Assembly: GCA_027066595.1 (NCBI GenBank)
Contig: JAMONG010000174.1
Location: 1-9,454 of the forward strand
Direction: 5' to 3'
Source of the DNA: Sulfurovum sp.
GTDB taxonomy: Bacteria; Campylobacterota; Campylobacteria; Campylobacterales; Sulfurovaceae
DNA: 9,454 nt
The notes under the pieces are model-generated. The model ran no database searches, was not told the origin of the DNA, and saw nothing but the letters and a program-made list of their open reading frames with translations. Position numbers and translations under genes: made by a program. Of this stretch, positions 1-6,593 are shown in pieces (position 1 is the first letter of the stretch; each line of letters begins with the position of its first letter).

Positions 1-711
1 TTTTGCAGGGAGTACAATATTTCTAAGTTCTACAGATGAGAGTACAACAGGTTGATTGGCAAGTGCGTCTACTTTTTCAGTTACTTTTGTTTGTATAGCA
101 GTTGCAATGGTATTTCTCATTTCTGGAAGTTGTTCTGCAGTGTATTGACCTACCACATCACGTACCACTTCTCTTACTTTAGAGTTGATGATTTTTTCTT
201 CCCAGCTTGATCCCCATTTAGCAATGGTTGCTGGAGCAGATGCGGCTTTGAGTGAGTATTGTACAGCGAGATCTATGTTTACTGTAAGTCCACGTCTATC
301 TAGAACAGGGATGGCTTTATTTTTACGTAAACCTCCTTCAAATCCTTTATATCTGTCTCCTAATGCTTGTGAAGAATCATTGGTATAGGTTATAAGTCTA
401 ACCCGTGTATTTACTGGAATTACTTTTTGAAGTACAGGGATGAAGAAATGTAGACCTGGCATAAGAGGCTCAGATTCAAATTTACCTGTGGTCACTTTGA
501 TACCTACTTCACCTGAATTAATGATGGTAAATGGTTTAAGAATAAATAGACCAACGATGATAGCTGCTATTACAATGAGCCAAGAGGGTAGCCCTTTAGG
601 CATATTATTAAGAGGGTTCTCAAAGTTTCCTCCTCCATTACCACTGTTGTTGCTGTTGTTATTTCCTGTTGGTTTTTTCTTTTTAAAATAGTCGTTCATA
701 TCTGCTGGCAT
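1..711 (-). CDS. SPFH/prohibitin-family membrane protein (HflK-like), 3' end outside the window
   Basis: The first 237 codons of a minus-strand gene are visible and stay open to the window edge. The product starts MPADMNDYFKKKK, has an Asn/Gly-rich linker (about residues 16-30), one hydrophobic membrane segment (about 42-59, LPSWLIVIAAIIVGLFIL), then an SPFH/band-7 domain: INSGEVGIKVTTGKF, MPGLHFFIPVLQKV, and later LTVNIDLAVQYSL and REVVRDVVGQYTAEQL. Such proteins are membrane-anchored with one N-terminal helix and form large ring assemblies that organise membranes or modulate FtsH-type proteases. The start at 711 is backed by AGGA six bases upstream (718-721 on the plus strand); Met5 is a weaker alternative. 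It lies 13 bp downstream of ilvE and is probably co-transcribed with it. The same pairing occurs, as I recall, in Campylobacter jejuni. The family is clear; the exact client or role is not. Confidence 0.9.
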   Translation of the reverse strand, partial: MPADMNDYFKKKKPTGNNNSNNSGNGGGNFENPLNNMPKGLPSWLIVIAAIIVGLFILKPFTIINSGEVGIKVTTGKFESEPLMPGLHFFIPVLQKVIPVNTRVRLITYTNDSSQALGDRYKGFEGGLRKNKAIPVLDRRGLTVNIDLAVQYSLKAASAPATIAKWGSSWEEKIINSKVREVVRDVVGQYTAEQLPEMRNTIATAIQTKVTEKVDALANQPVVLSSVELRNIVLPAK

Positions 712-724
712 AAATATTCCTTAT

Positions 725-1645
725 TTAGTTTATATAAGTTAAATGTTGGATGTAGGCAGGGTTTTTACCTGCTACTACATCAAAATAGGCTGTTTGTAAT
801 TTTTCTGTGATTGGCCCACGTGAACCACTACCAATGATACGTGCATCAATCTCACGTACAGGGGTAACTTCTGCGGCAGTTCCCGTAAGAAAGCACTCCT
901 CTGCAATGTAAGTCTCTTCTCTACTTATACGGCGACGTATGACTTCAATACCCATGTCAGTAGCCAAATCAATCACCGTTTGTTGTGTGATAGACTCTAG
1001 TGTGTTATCTGATGGGGGAGAGATAAGTTTCCCTTCTCTTACCATGAAGAAACAAGCTCCACTAGCTTCGGCTATGTAGCCTTGGTCATCACGTAAAAGT
1101 GCTTCATCATAACCTGCCTCAACGGCTTCAAATTTTGCCATTTGAGAGTTAAGGTAGTTGGCTACAGCTTTGGCTTTGCCCATACCAGAAGTATTAGGTG
1201 TTCTTGTCATAGAAGAGATTTTAAGACGTATACCTTTTCTTAACCCTTCTTCACCAAGGTAGGCTCCCCATTTCCATGCAGAGATAGACACCTTAACAGG
1301 ACAGTCTTTATGGTAAAGCCCCATCACGCCATAGCCAAGGTAAACTAACGGTCTAATATACGCACCATCAAAAAGTTCATTTTCTTGTAGTAGTTTGACT
1401 TGTGCAGCGTTGAGTTCTTCAACAGTGTAGGGCACATCCATCAGTGTCATTTTTGATGAATTGAGTAGTCTTTGTGTGTGTTCATTCAATTTAAATATGG
1501 CACATCTCCCATCTACCGTTTTGTAGGCTTTTGTACCTTCAATAGCACCATTTCCGTAGTGTAAAGTGTGTGTAAGAACGTGTACTTGTGCCTCATCCCA
1601 AGGAGTGAGTTCACCATCCATCCAAATATATTTTGCTTTATCCAT
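725..1645 (-). CDS. ilvE: Branched-chain amino acid aminotransferase
   Basis: Fold-type IV PLP aminotransferase of 306 residues, the usual length for IlvE. It catalyses the last, reversible step of valine, leucine and isoleucine synthesis, moving the amino group between glutamate and the branched-chain 2-oxoacids in the cytoplasm. Visible motifs are LTHTLHYGNGAIEGTKAY near residues 24-41, YIRPLVYLGYGVMG near 97-109, the PLP lysine K159 in GKAKAVANYLNS, the following GYIAEASGACFF (about 189-200, with the conserved Glu193), the late cofactor-phosphate region LESITQQTVIDLA, and GTAAEVTPV near the C-terminus. D-amino acid aminotransferase and aminodeoxychorismate lyase share the fold, but length and motif wording fit IlvE best. 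GGAG lies 7 bases upstream of the ATG (1653-1656 on the plus strand). It is the first gene of a likely ilvE-SPFH operon. The product, 2-oxoglutarate, links it loosely to the oxidoreductase modules to the right. Confidence 0.95.
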   Translation of the reverse strand: MDKAKYIWMDGELTPWDEAQVHVLTHTLHYGNGAIEGTKAYKTVDGRCAIFKLNEHTQRLLNSSKMTLMDVPYTVEELNAAQVKLLQENELFDGAYIRPLVYLGYGVMGLYHKDCPVKVSISAWKWGAYLGEEGLRKGIRLKISSMTRTPNTSGMGKAKAVANYLNSQMAKFEAVEAGYDEALLRDDQGYIAEASGACFFMVREGKLISPPSDNTLESITQQTVIDLATDMGIEVIRRRISREETYIAEECFLTGTAAEVTPVREIDARIIGSGSRGPITEKLQTAYFDVVAGKNPAYIQHLTYIN

Positions 1646-1658
1646 TAGTATGCTCCAC

Positions 1659-1678
1659 GATAGACCTATAAGCCTATC
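1659..1678. promoter_or_regulatory. Imperfect 20-bp palindrome just upstream of the ilvE ribosome-binding site
   Basis: GATAGACCTATAAGCCTATC is dyad-symmetric at 8 of 10 half-site positions (GATAG...CTATC arms). In the ilvE transcript the two mismatches become G-U pairs, so the RNA could also fold, ending a few bases before the Shine-Dalgarno sequence. It could be a repressor site or a leader hairpin; no known regulator is recognised. Confidence 0.4.
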
Positions 1679-1702
1679 AAAATTAATAGATAATTTTATC
1701 TA
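1679..1702. promoter_or_regulatory. Overlapping inverted repeats in the ilvE/siroheme-gene divergent spacer
   Basis: Two overlapping dyads are visible. AAAATTA (1679-1685) pairs with TAATTTT (1691-1697), and TAGATAA (1687-1693) pairs with TTATCTA (1696-1702). On the minus strand the same stretch reads AGATAAAATTATC, a plausible AT-rich -10 region (TAAAAT) for ilvE, so a protein bound here could control that promoter. AT-rich DNA produces such repeats by chance, hence the low confidence. Confidence 0.3.
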
Positions 1703-1714
1703 AAAAGCTGTTAA

Positions 1715-1735
1715 TATAGGGTTATAGGATAGAAT
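1715..1735 (+). promoter_or_regulatory. Candidate promoter of the siroheme gene, with a TATAGG direct repeat
   Basis: TATAGG occurs twice 8 bp apart (1715-1720 and 1723-1728), followed by TAGAAT (1730-1735), a fair -10 box. Campylobacterota housekeeping promoters usually lack a clear -35, so the missing TTGACA is not disqualifying. The complement of the repeat, CCTATA, also occurs in the palindrome at 1659-1678, which hints at a shared binding motif across the divergent spacer. Confidence 0.3.
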
Positions 1736-1814
1736 ATTAAAAAGATTCAAGGATAACGTAGAATGGGTAAAAAGAGATGATCTTCTATGAAAAAACTTTT
1801 ATTGGAGATATATA

Positions 1815-2381
1815 GTGGCATACTTTCCTCTTTACATAGATATGAAAAATCTTAAGGTATTGCTAGTTGGAGGTTCAACCATCGCCTGTGAAAAACTGGG
1901 AAAATTACTTCTATTTACAAAAGAGATAACAGTGATTTCTTCAACTATAAAAAAAGAGACTCAACTACTTATAACAGAGCATAATTTAACTTTTTATCAA
2001 AGAGCTTACCAAGTAGGTGATATAGATGGCTTTGATATTGTTGTTGTTGCCACAAATACGCTAGATTTACATCAATCTATTTATGAAGAATCAAGAGGTT
2101 CACGGATACTTATAAACTCAGTAGATAACACAAAGTATTGTGACTTTATATTCCCATCATTTATACAAAAAGGTGATTTGACAGTTGCTATTTCTACGAA
2201 TGGTGCTTCACCCGCTTTTACTAAAAAAATGAGACAGTACTTTGAAGAAAATATCCCTAATTCAGTAGAAACGTTTTTAAGAAATATGAAAAACTTACGA
2301 AAAACTATGCCTAAAGGAAAAGCACGTATGAAGCATTTTGATTACTTGGTTAAGGGATACTTCGCTAAACATTTTAAATAA
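1815..2381 (+). CDS. Precorrin-2 dehydrogenase / sirohydrochlorin ferrochelatase (Met8/CysG N-terminal type)
   Basis: A 188-residue cytoplasmic enzyme matching the stand-alone siroheme synthase N-terminal module. It oxidises precorrin-2 to sirohydrochlorin with NAD+ and, in bifunctional members, inserts Fe2+ to give siroheme, the cofactor of assimilatory sulfite and nitrite reductases. Residues 1-110 form a Rossmann fold: YFPLYIDMKNLKVLLVGG, the dinucleotide loop GGSTIACEK (19-27), and FDIVVVATN (73-81). The family signature INSVDNTKYCDFIFP follows (100-114), with Asp104 at the catalytic aspartate, then LTVAISTNGASPAFTKKMR (122-140). The GTG start at 1815 is supported by GGAGA six bases upstream (1804-1808) and by the N-terminal match to the family. 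The methyltransferase half of CysG is absent and must be encoded elsewhere. The dinucleotide loop has Ser21 where many relatives have Gly. It is transcribed divergently from ilvE and is not obviously linked to the modules downstream. Confidence 0.9.
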   Translation: MAYFPLYIDMKNLKVLLVGGSTIACEKLGKLLLFTKEITVISSTIKKETQLLITEHNLTFYQRAYQVGDIDGFDIVVVATNTLDLHQSIYEESRGSRILINSVDNTKYCDFIFPSFIQKGDLTVAISTNGASPAFTKKMRQYFEENIPNSVETFLRNMKNLRKTMPKGKARMKHFDYLVKGYFAKHFK

Positions 2382-2560
2382 AATAGATTCTATTAAAATA
2401 GCATTAAAATGCATGGTGCTTTGCCTGTGAAGATTATACACATATAGAGAAAATATAAAGTGAGCTTATTCTGCTTTAACCCCTTTTTAATATAATATGA
2501 TTAAATTAAGATTATAAGGATTCTCTATAATATAAGTTATAAGAATAAATTATTTTCATG

Positions 2561-2574
2561 AAGCATTAATGCTT
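2561..2574. repeat. Perfect 14-bp palindrome AAGCATTAATGCTT
   Basis: AAGCATT is followed directly by its reverse complement AATGCTT. The flanks ATG and TAT extend the symmetry if one G-T pair is allowed (2558-2577). It lies about 40 bp upstream of the best -10 box at 2611, a position where an activator or repressor dimer could act. No known operator is recognised. Confidence 0.4.
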
Positions 2575-2610
2575 TATATTGAGTAGTAAATAATTTTACT
2601 TTTGTAGTTT

Positions 2611-2616
2611 TATAAT
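2611..2616 (+). promoter_or_regulatory. Candidate -10 box for oxidoreductase module 1
   Basis: TATAAT preceded by a T-rich run (TTTTACTTTTGTAGTTT, 2594-2610), which is how Campylobacterota sigma-70 promoters often look. Other TATAAT copies at 2491 and 2526 are possible additional promoters. Transcription would begin near 2623, just before the nested inverted repeat. Confidence 0.4.
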
Positions 2617-2628
2617 ATTTAGAATCGG

Positions 2629-2668
2629 GTGTATTATATCAGTGCAAATGCACATTACTATATTACAC
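2629..2668 (+). promoter_or_regulatory. Nested inverted repeat in the module-1 leader (possible RNA hairpin)
   Basis: The outer arms GTGTATTATA (2629-2638) and TATATTACAC (2659-2668) pair at 9 of 10 positions. Inside them GTGCA (2642-2646) faces TGCAC (2649-2653). In RNA this gives a roughly 40-nt stem with an internal loop, placed right after the predicted start of transcription. It may be a 5'-UTR stability or control element, or a DNA operator with two symmetric sites. No known riboswitch class is recognised. Confidence 0.4.
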
Positions 2669-2799
2669 ACTTATTAGGTTCTGGAATATGGATACCGTCT
2701 CTTTTCATGAGATTTTATGTATATTTTAGATAGGATGCCTTAGCTTATATGCTGAAGTCAAATTAATTGTTTGATAACATTTATTAAGGAGAGTCAAAT

Positions 2800-3513
2800 A
2801 TGTCAAAGAAAATAACAGTTGGTCCGGTAGGTTATATGCCACAATCGGCACCATCTATGGGTGTAGAACTTTCACCTGAAGGTAAAGCGTTACTATATGG
2901 TAACATCGTAGACGAAAAAGAGGCGATGAGAGATGCTGCTAAAGCACTTCTTACAATGGACAATCCTACTATCTTCCCTGGACCACAAGTTTTATGGGAC
3001 TGGAGAGATGATGTTGCCGATAAGTCAGCAGCTATTTTAGAACTAGCATCAGAGATTCCAAATTGTAAAATTATCCCTATGCCAGATTATAGACCTAAAT
3101 ATCCAAAAATTGATGTTAAGGCAGAGATTAATCCAAATCACCCTAACTTAACTATTCTTGATAATAAAATCAAAGCTTGTGTATTCATCGGGGTACACTG
3201 TCACTATGCAAACCTTACTTTAAGAATGATTAGAGCAGGAACTAGCTGTTATACAGTAGCAATGTGTGCAATGATGGGTCACGAAGAAGCAATGGCTTCT
3301 TTAAGAGACGTACATGCTGATAATATCTTAGCATTTAGAGATGTTGTGATAGAAGTTAGAAATGAACTAGGTATCGAGCATACACCAACAATGCCTCCAG
3401 AAAATCCATCTTTACCAAAAGAGGATTGGGGTTCACTTACGCCTGCTGATTATGGTGAGTACAGAAGTCTCATCATGAGTAGAAAAGGTGAACACGTAGC
3501 TGAAGTTGAATAA
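2800..3513 (+). CDS. Fifth (E-type) subunit of a five-subunit 2-oxoacid:ferredoxin oxidoreductase, module 1
   Basis: A 237-residue soluble protein with no signal peptide or membrane helix, paralogous to the product of 6732-7301. I believe relatives are annotated as CO dehydrogenase beta/acetyl-CoA synthase epsilon-like and correspond to the extra ForE/PorE subunit of Hydrogenobacter-type enzymes; its biochemical role is not established. Both copies share SPEGKALL-like and NPTIFPGPQVLWDW (55-68) blocks, DYRPKYPKIDVKAEINPNHP (96-115), and a striking region with C127, H133, C134, H135, C150, C156, H161 and H172 around GVHCHYAN and GHEEAMA. These residues could bind a metal, though that is inference. 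The last 48 residues (190-237), rich in Pro and charged residues, have no counterpart in the paralogue. AAGGAGAG (2786-2793) gives a strong ribosome-binding site. First gene of module 1, 15 bp before the alpha gene. Confidence 0.75.
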   Translation: MSKKITVGPVGYMPQSAPSMGVELSPEGKALLYGNIVDEKEAMRDAAKALLTMDNPTIFPGPQVLWDWRDDVADKSAAILELASEIPNCKIIPMPDYRPKYPKIDVKAEINPNHPNLTILDNKIKACVFIGVHCHYANLTLRMIRAGTSCYTVAMCAMMGHEEAMASLRDVHADNILAFRDVVIEVRNELGIEHTPTMPPENPSLPKEDWGSLTPADYGEYRSLIMSRKGEHVAEVE

Positions 3514-3528
3514 GATTAGGAGAGATAA

Positions 3529-4698
3529 ATGAGTTTAAATAAAAAATTAGTAGATATGGATTACCTCTTAAATGAGGCTCCAAGAGAAAAGCATTTTATT
3601 ACTGGTGCGCAAGCAATGTCAGAAGCTGTTAAAAGAGCAAGTGTTGATATGGCAATTGCCTATCCTATTACTCCGCAGTCGGAAGTAATGCACCTTGTTG
3701 GTGATATTTACGCTCAAGGTCACATTAAAGAGTATTACAGAGCAGAAGAAGAGCTTGGTACTATGTCTGCAATCGCAGGTGCTGCTAGAGCAGGTGTACG
3801 TTTGTTTACAGCAACATCAGGACCAGGACTTTTAAGAGGTCTTGAAGCAATTGTATCTTGGCCAGGTCACAGAGTACCATGTGTACTAGGTGTACTTACA
3901 AGAGTTATTAATGCACCACTTTCAATTCAGCCAGACAATATTGAAATGGCATACTTGATGCACTCTGGTATTATTATGTTACATGCTGAAAATCAGCAAG
4001 ATACATTTGATATGACACTTGCAGCATTTGCAATTACTGAAAAAGTAGATGTATATATTCCTGTATCTGTTTCAACAGAAGGTTTCTTCGTAACGCATGC
4101 AAAAGGGTATGTTGAAATGATGTCTGAAGAGCTAGCATTTACAGAAAATGATCCTTACCATGCACCAGTTCCAGCAATGGATAACGAAGTGCCACCAGCG
4201 AGAATTCAAAGAGATGCTCCTGTTCAAAAGTCAAACTTTATGTCTTACTTGATTCACTCAGTATGGCAACAAGAGATTTGGGATTCAAATAGAAGAGCAA
4301 TGAAATATATCTACCAATATCTTGGTGGACCAATTGAAGTACAAAACCCAGGTTCTGATGTAATGCTAGTCGCTTCAGGTTGTGCTGCTGCACAAGCGAG
4401 AGAAGCAAATAGATATGCTCAAGAAGAAGGGTTAAGTGTTGGTTTCGTTAAAGTAAGATCAATTAGACCATGGCCAAAAGATGAAATTCGTGCGGCACTT
4501 AAAGGTTCTAAAGCAATTATCGTTCCTGAACATAATATCATCGGATGGTTATGTAAAGAGGTTCAAGCATCTATTCCAAATTCTGGAGATGTTATTGAAG
4601 GACCAAGAGTATATGGTGGTATGACATTACCAGTAGAATTGATCATGACAGAGATTTACGATGCTCTTGGTATGAAATCAGAAACATTACAAGCATAA
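3529..4698 (+). CDS. 2-oxoacid:ferredoxin oxidoreductase alpha subunit, module 1 (ForA/PorA type)
   Basis: A 389-residue catalytic subunit carrying the pyrimidine-binding domain I and the transketolase C-terminal-like domain II of pyruvate/2-oxoglutarate:ferredoxin oxidoreductases. With beta it binds TPP and, in the reductive TCA direction, carboxylates an acyl-CoA using reduced ferredoxin. Motifs: AYPITPQSE (44-52), YRAEEELGTMSAIAGAARAG (70-89) with the probable TPP-activating glutamate (E75), TATSGPG (94-100), and TRVINAPLSIQPDN (124-137), where Arg125 sits near the place of the substrate-carboxylate arginine. VKVRSIRPWP (307-316) lies in domain II. No Cys cluster is expected in this subunit and none is seen. 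AGGAG (3518-3522) precedes the ATG by six bases. Full-length similarity to the product of 7317-8516 is clear. Whether the substrate is pyruvate or 2-oxoglutarate cannot be read with certainty. Confidence 0.9.
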   Translation: MSLNKKLVDMDYLLNEAPREKHFITGAQAMSEAVKRASVDMAIAYPITPQSEVMHLVGDIYAQGHIKEYYRAEEELGTMSAIAGAARAGVRLFTATSGPGLLRGLEAIVSWPGHRVPCVLGVLTRVINAPLSIQPDNIEMAYLMHSGIIMLHAENQQDTFDMTLAAFAITEKVDVYIPVSVSTEGFFVTHAKGYVEMMSEELAFTENDPYHAPVPAMDNEVPPARIQRDAPVQKSNFMSYLIHSVWQQEIWDSNRRAMKYIYQYLGGPIEVQNPGSDVMLVASGCAAAQAREANRYAQEEGLSVGFVKVRSIRPWPKDEIRAALKGSKAIIVPEHNIIGWLCKEVQASIPNSGDVIEGPRVYGGMTLPVELIMTEIYDALGMKSETLQA

Positions 4699-4708
4699 AG
4701 GATAAGCA

Positions 4709-5584
4709 ATGAGTTTAAAATATATGATCCCAGCATCAAAATTTAAGAGATATTTGCCAAAAGATTACGTTGAGCTAGTGGACTATGGTCCATTTGGTAA
4801 AGACTACTCTGAAGTAGGCGTTAAAAATATGGGTACATTTAAAGAGTTAGTTGAAGAACACCCAATGTGTTCTGGTTGTTGGATGGCTTATTACATTAAA
4901 ATCATCTTTGCAGCACTTCCAAACCCTGAAAATACTGTAACTATTGGTACAGCTGGGTGTGGTAGACTTGCGATTTCTCAAGCAGCTGTTCCTTTTGTTT
5001 ATGGTAACTACGGTGACCAAAATGCAATGGCATCTGGTATGACAAGAGCATTTAGATTAAGATTCCCAGATATTCAAAAAGATGTTATCACTATTGCAGG
5101 TGATGGTGGAATGATGGATATTGGTTTCTCTATGACTATGCATGCTTGGTTTAGACGTGAAAAATTCACGACTATCATGCTTGATAATGAAACATATGGT
5201 AATACAGGTGGACAAGAATCTGGAATGAGTATGGAAGGTGCTGTACTTAAGATGTCTCCAAAAGGTAAAAACTTTGGTAAGTTACCTGCAATGCAACTAG
5301 CAATTACTGCAGGGTGTGTGTACGTTGTTAAAATGTCACCAACAAACATTAACAAGTCAGCTAAAGCAATTAGAAGAGCAATCTTCGCAGCTAGAAAACT
5401 TGGACCAACATTCATCCATGTTTATACATCATGTAATATTGAGTATTCTATTCCTACACCAGATGTATTTAAAGATGCTAAAGAGATGGAAAAAGGACGT
5501 TTTGCATTCGAAGAATTTATGACTCCTGAAGCGAAAGAATTGTTCGCTATCGTTGAATCTAAAAAGAAAAGAGAGGTAAGCTAA
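4709..5584 (+). CDS. 2-oxoacid:ferredoxin oxidoreductase beta subunit (TPP and [4Fe-4S]), module 1
   Basis: A 291-residue beta subunit that binds the TPP diphosphate and the proximal [4Fe-4S] cluster. The TPP motif runs from GDGGMMDIG (131-139) to DNETYGNTGGQ (159-169). The four expected cluster cysteines are present: C54 and C57 in HPMCSGCWM, C84 in GTAGCGR, and C242 in YTSCNIEY. Two points differ from ordinary pyruvate enzymes: the residues after the CxxC are Trp-Met rather than the common Gly/Pro-Glu, and the usual S/ATP after the NTGxQ motif is replaced by MSM. Those changes suggest a substrate pocket unlike that of its module-2 paralogue and are weak support for a non-pyruvate substrate. 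About 50 residues precede the first Cys, longer than in many four-subunit beta chains. It starts 10 bp after alpha with AAGGA upstream and ends one base before gamma. Confidence 0.9.
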   Translation: MSLKYMIPASKFKRYLPKDYVELVDYGPFGKDYSEVGVKNMGTFKELVEEHPMCSGCWMAYYIKIIFAALPNPENTVTIGTAGCGRLAISQAAVPFVYGNYGDQNAMASGMTRAFRLRFPDIQKDVITIAGDGGMMDIGFSMTMHAWFRREKFTTIMLDNETYGNTGGQESGMSMEGAVLKMSPKGKNFGKLPAMQLAITAGCVYVVKMSPTNINKSAKAIRRAIFAARKLGPTFIHVYTSCNIEYSIPTPDVFKDAKEMEKGRFAFEEFMTPEAKELFAIVESKKKREVS

Positions 5585-5585
5585 A

Positions 5586-6296
5586 ATGGCATCAATTGAA
5601 AACAGAAAAAGATATAACATGCGTATATCAGGGCTTGGTGGACAAGGGGTTGTTACCTCTGCTCACATCCTTGGGTCTTGTATGGATAATGCAGGTAAAT
5701 ATGCTTCTTTGGTACCATTTTTTGGTTCTGAAAAAAGAATGGCACCAGTTGAAGCATATGTAAGAGCATCAACAGAGCCTATTTATGAAGTAGGTGAAGT
5801 GGTTTACCCAGATATTATTTTGATTTACCATTCACAAGTTATTACACATGGTAAGTCATACACTATGCCTTTCTATACGGGATTAAAGAAAAACTCTTTG
5901 GTAATTATCAATACAGATATTGATGTACTTGAAGATGAAGATATTGAAGTACTTAATAGATTGAACGCGAGAGTTGTTCAATTTAATGCAACTGAATTGG
6001 CACTTAAAATTGCTGGTACAGAGCTTGCAACTAACATGGCTATGATGGGTATGTTACTTGGTTTAACTAAACTAGTTACTGAAGAGAACATTGAAGCTGC
6101 CGTAAGAGAAAGATTCTTAGGTAATTCATTTGTAGCTTCTGGTGGTACTGCATCACTAGACTCAGCAATCGAGAAAAAGTTTAAGAAAAAAGAAGAACTT
6201 CTTGCGAAAAACATGGAAGTAATCAACAAAACTTTCGAGTTAGCGAATAGCATTGACTTGACAGGTAACGAACTAATAATTAATCTAGAAGTATAA
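5586..6296 (+). CDS. 2-oxoacid:ferredoxin oxidoreductase gamma subunit, module 1
   Basis: A 236-residue gamma subunit, corresponding to domain III of the fused pyruvate enzymes, which contributes to coenzyme A binding. The N-terminus has the hallmark RISGLGGQGVVTSAHILG (13-30). FFGSEKRMAPVEAYVR (45-60) matches the conserved ERRGAPV-x-A-x-x-R element of this family, with Lys-Arg-Met in place of Arg-Arg-Gly. Later come NMAMMGMLLGL and a C-terminal helical tail rich in Lys and Glu (EKKFKKKEELL). The SD-like GAGG in the last codons of beta and the one-base gap to the beta stop suggest translational coupling and 1:1 production. Its paralogue begins at 9387. Confidence 0.9.
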   Translation: MASIENRKRYNMRISGLGGQGVVTSAHILGSCMDNAGKYASLVPFFGSEKRMAPVEAYVRASTEPIYEVGEVVYPDIILIYHSQVITHGKSYTMPFYTGLKKNSLVIINTDIDVLEDEDIEVLNRLNARVVQFNATELALKIAGTELATNMAMMGMLLGLTKLVTEENIEAAVRERFLGNSFVASGGTASLDSAIEKKFKKKEELLAKNMEVINKTFELANSIDLTGNELIINLEV

Positions 6297-6308
6297 AAAG
6301 GAAAAATA

Positions 6309-6548
6309 ATGTATTATGTAGCAAAAGTAAATTCTGAAATGTGTTCAACTTATAAGTGTAACATGTGTACACTTTATTGTCCAGAGGCAAACACATTAAT
6401 GTATGATAAAGAGAGTAAACACGGTAATGAGCATGGTACTTCATGGGTTGATGAAGACAGATGTAAAGGTTGTGCAATTTGTGTATACGTATGTTCTGAC
6501 CTTCTTGACAGAAACTGTATTGAAATGGCAATGGTTACTACTGAGTAG
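6309..6548 (+). CDS. Ferredoxin-like delta subunit of the oxidoreductase, module 1
   Basis: A 79-residue polypeptide with two Cys clusters, expected to carry electrons between the TPP/beta cluster and external ferredoxin. The second cluster is standard in spacing: C52-x2-C55-x2-C58-x3-C62. The first is unusual: C12-x4-C17-x2-C20-x3-C24-Pro, with four residues where two are normal between the first pair. The Pro that usually follows the last Cys is kept in cluster one but is Ser63 in cluster two, and there is an additional C70. Eight ligands are present, so two [4Fe-4S] clusters are likely, but their properties may differ from classic delta subunits. AAGGAA sits just upstream and the gap to gamma is 12 bp. 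It closes module 1; no delta copy for module 2 is visible in the window. Confidence 0.85.
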   Translation: MYYVAKVNSEMCSTYKCNMCTLYCPEANTLMYDKESKHGNEHGTSWVDEDRCKGCAICVYVCSDLLDRNCIEMAMVTTE

Positions 6549-6562
6549 TACACTCTTGTGTT

Positions 6563-6577
6563 TGGGAATCTTTCCCA
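6563..6577 (+). other. Small hairpin after the module-1 delta gene
   Basis: TGGGAA and TTCCCA form a 6-bp stem with a 3-base TCT loop, 15 bases after the delta stop codon. There is no T-run behind it, so it is a poor intrinsic terminator on its own. It could protect the 3' end of a processed module-1 message. Confidence 0.35.
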
Positions 6578-6593
6578 TCTAAGAATCTAATCC

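Larger units (their letters stand above)
2382..2799 (+). other. 418-bp AT-rich non-coding leader region of oxidoreductase module 1
   Basis: No open reading frame of useful size with a ribosome-binding site is visible on either strand, and no tRNA or rRNA signature. The region holds several TATAAT boxes (2491-2496, 2526-2531, 2611-2616), a perfect 14-bp palindrome (2561-2574), a nested inverted repeat (2629-2668) and a small TCTC/GAGA hairpin (2698-2712). If the rightmost promoter is used, the module-1 message has a leader of about 175 bases. There is no GC-rich hairpin plus T-run after the siroheme gene, so the end of that transcript is unclear. Confidence 0.6.

Noticed and set aside
641..662. 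Simple GTT/GCT repeat-like tract
   Set aside because: It is the coding sequence of the Asn/Ser-rich linker in the SPFH protein, not a separate repeat element.
185..691. Plus-strand ORFs over the left end
   Set aside because: The minus strand is open throughout 1-711 with a coherent SPFH-family product; the plus-strand frames are its complement and look like no protein family.
1787..1855. Short ORF starting at an ATG (MKKLLLEIYSG...) overlapping the start of the siroheme gene in another frame
   Set aside because: It has no good ribosome-binding site, ends after about two dozen codons, and the overlapping GTG-started gene has clear family motifs and a well-placed GGAGA.
2698..2718. TCTC/GAGA hairpin followed by a short T-run as a terminator of the siroheme transcript
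   Set aside because: The stem is only four to five pairs with a seven-base loop and lies over 300 bp from the stop codon, so it is too weak to call.
2688..2729. Possible 13-residue leader peptide (MDTVSFHEILCIF) in the module-1 leader
   Set aside because: The only upstream purine run (GGA) is too close to the ATG, there is no run of regulatory codons, and chance ORFs of this size are expected.
5074..5415. Minus-strand ORF of about 113 codons inside the module-1 beta gene
   Set aside because: It is antisense to a gene with intact TPP and Fe-S motifs, and its hydrophobic translation is the usual shadow of this codon use.
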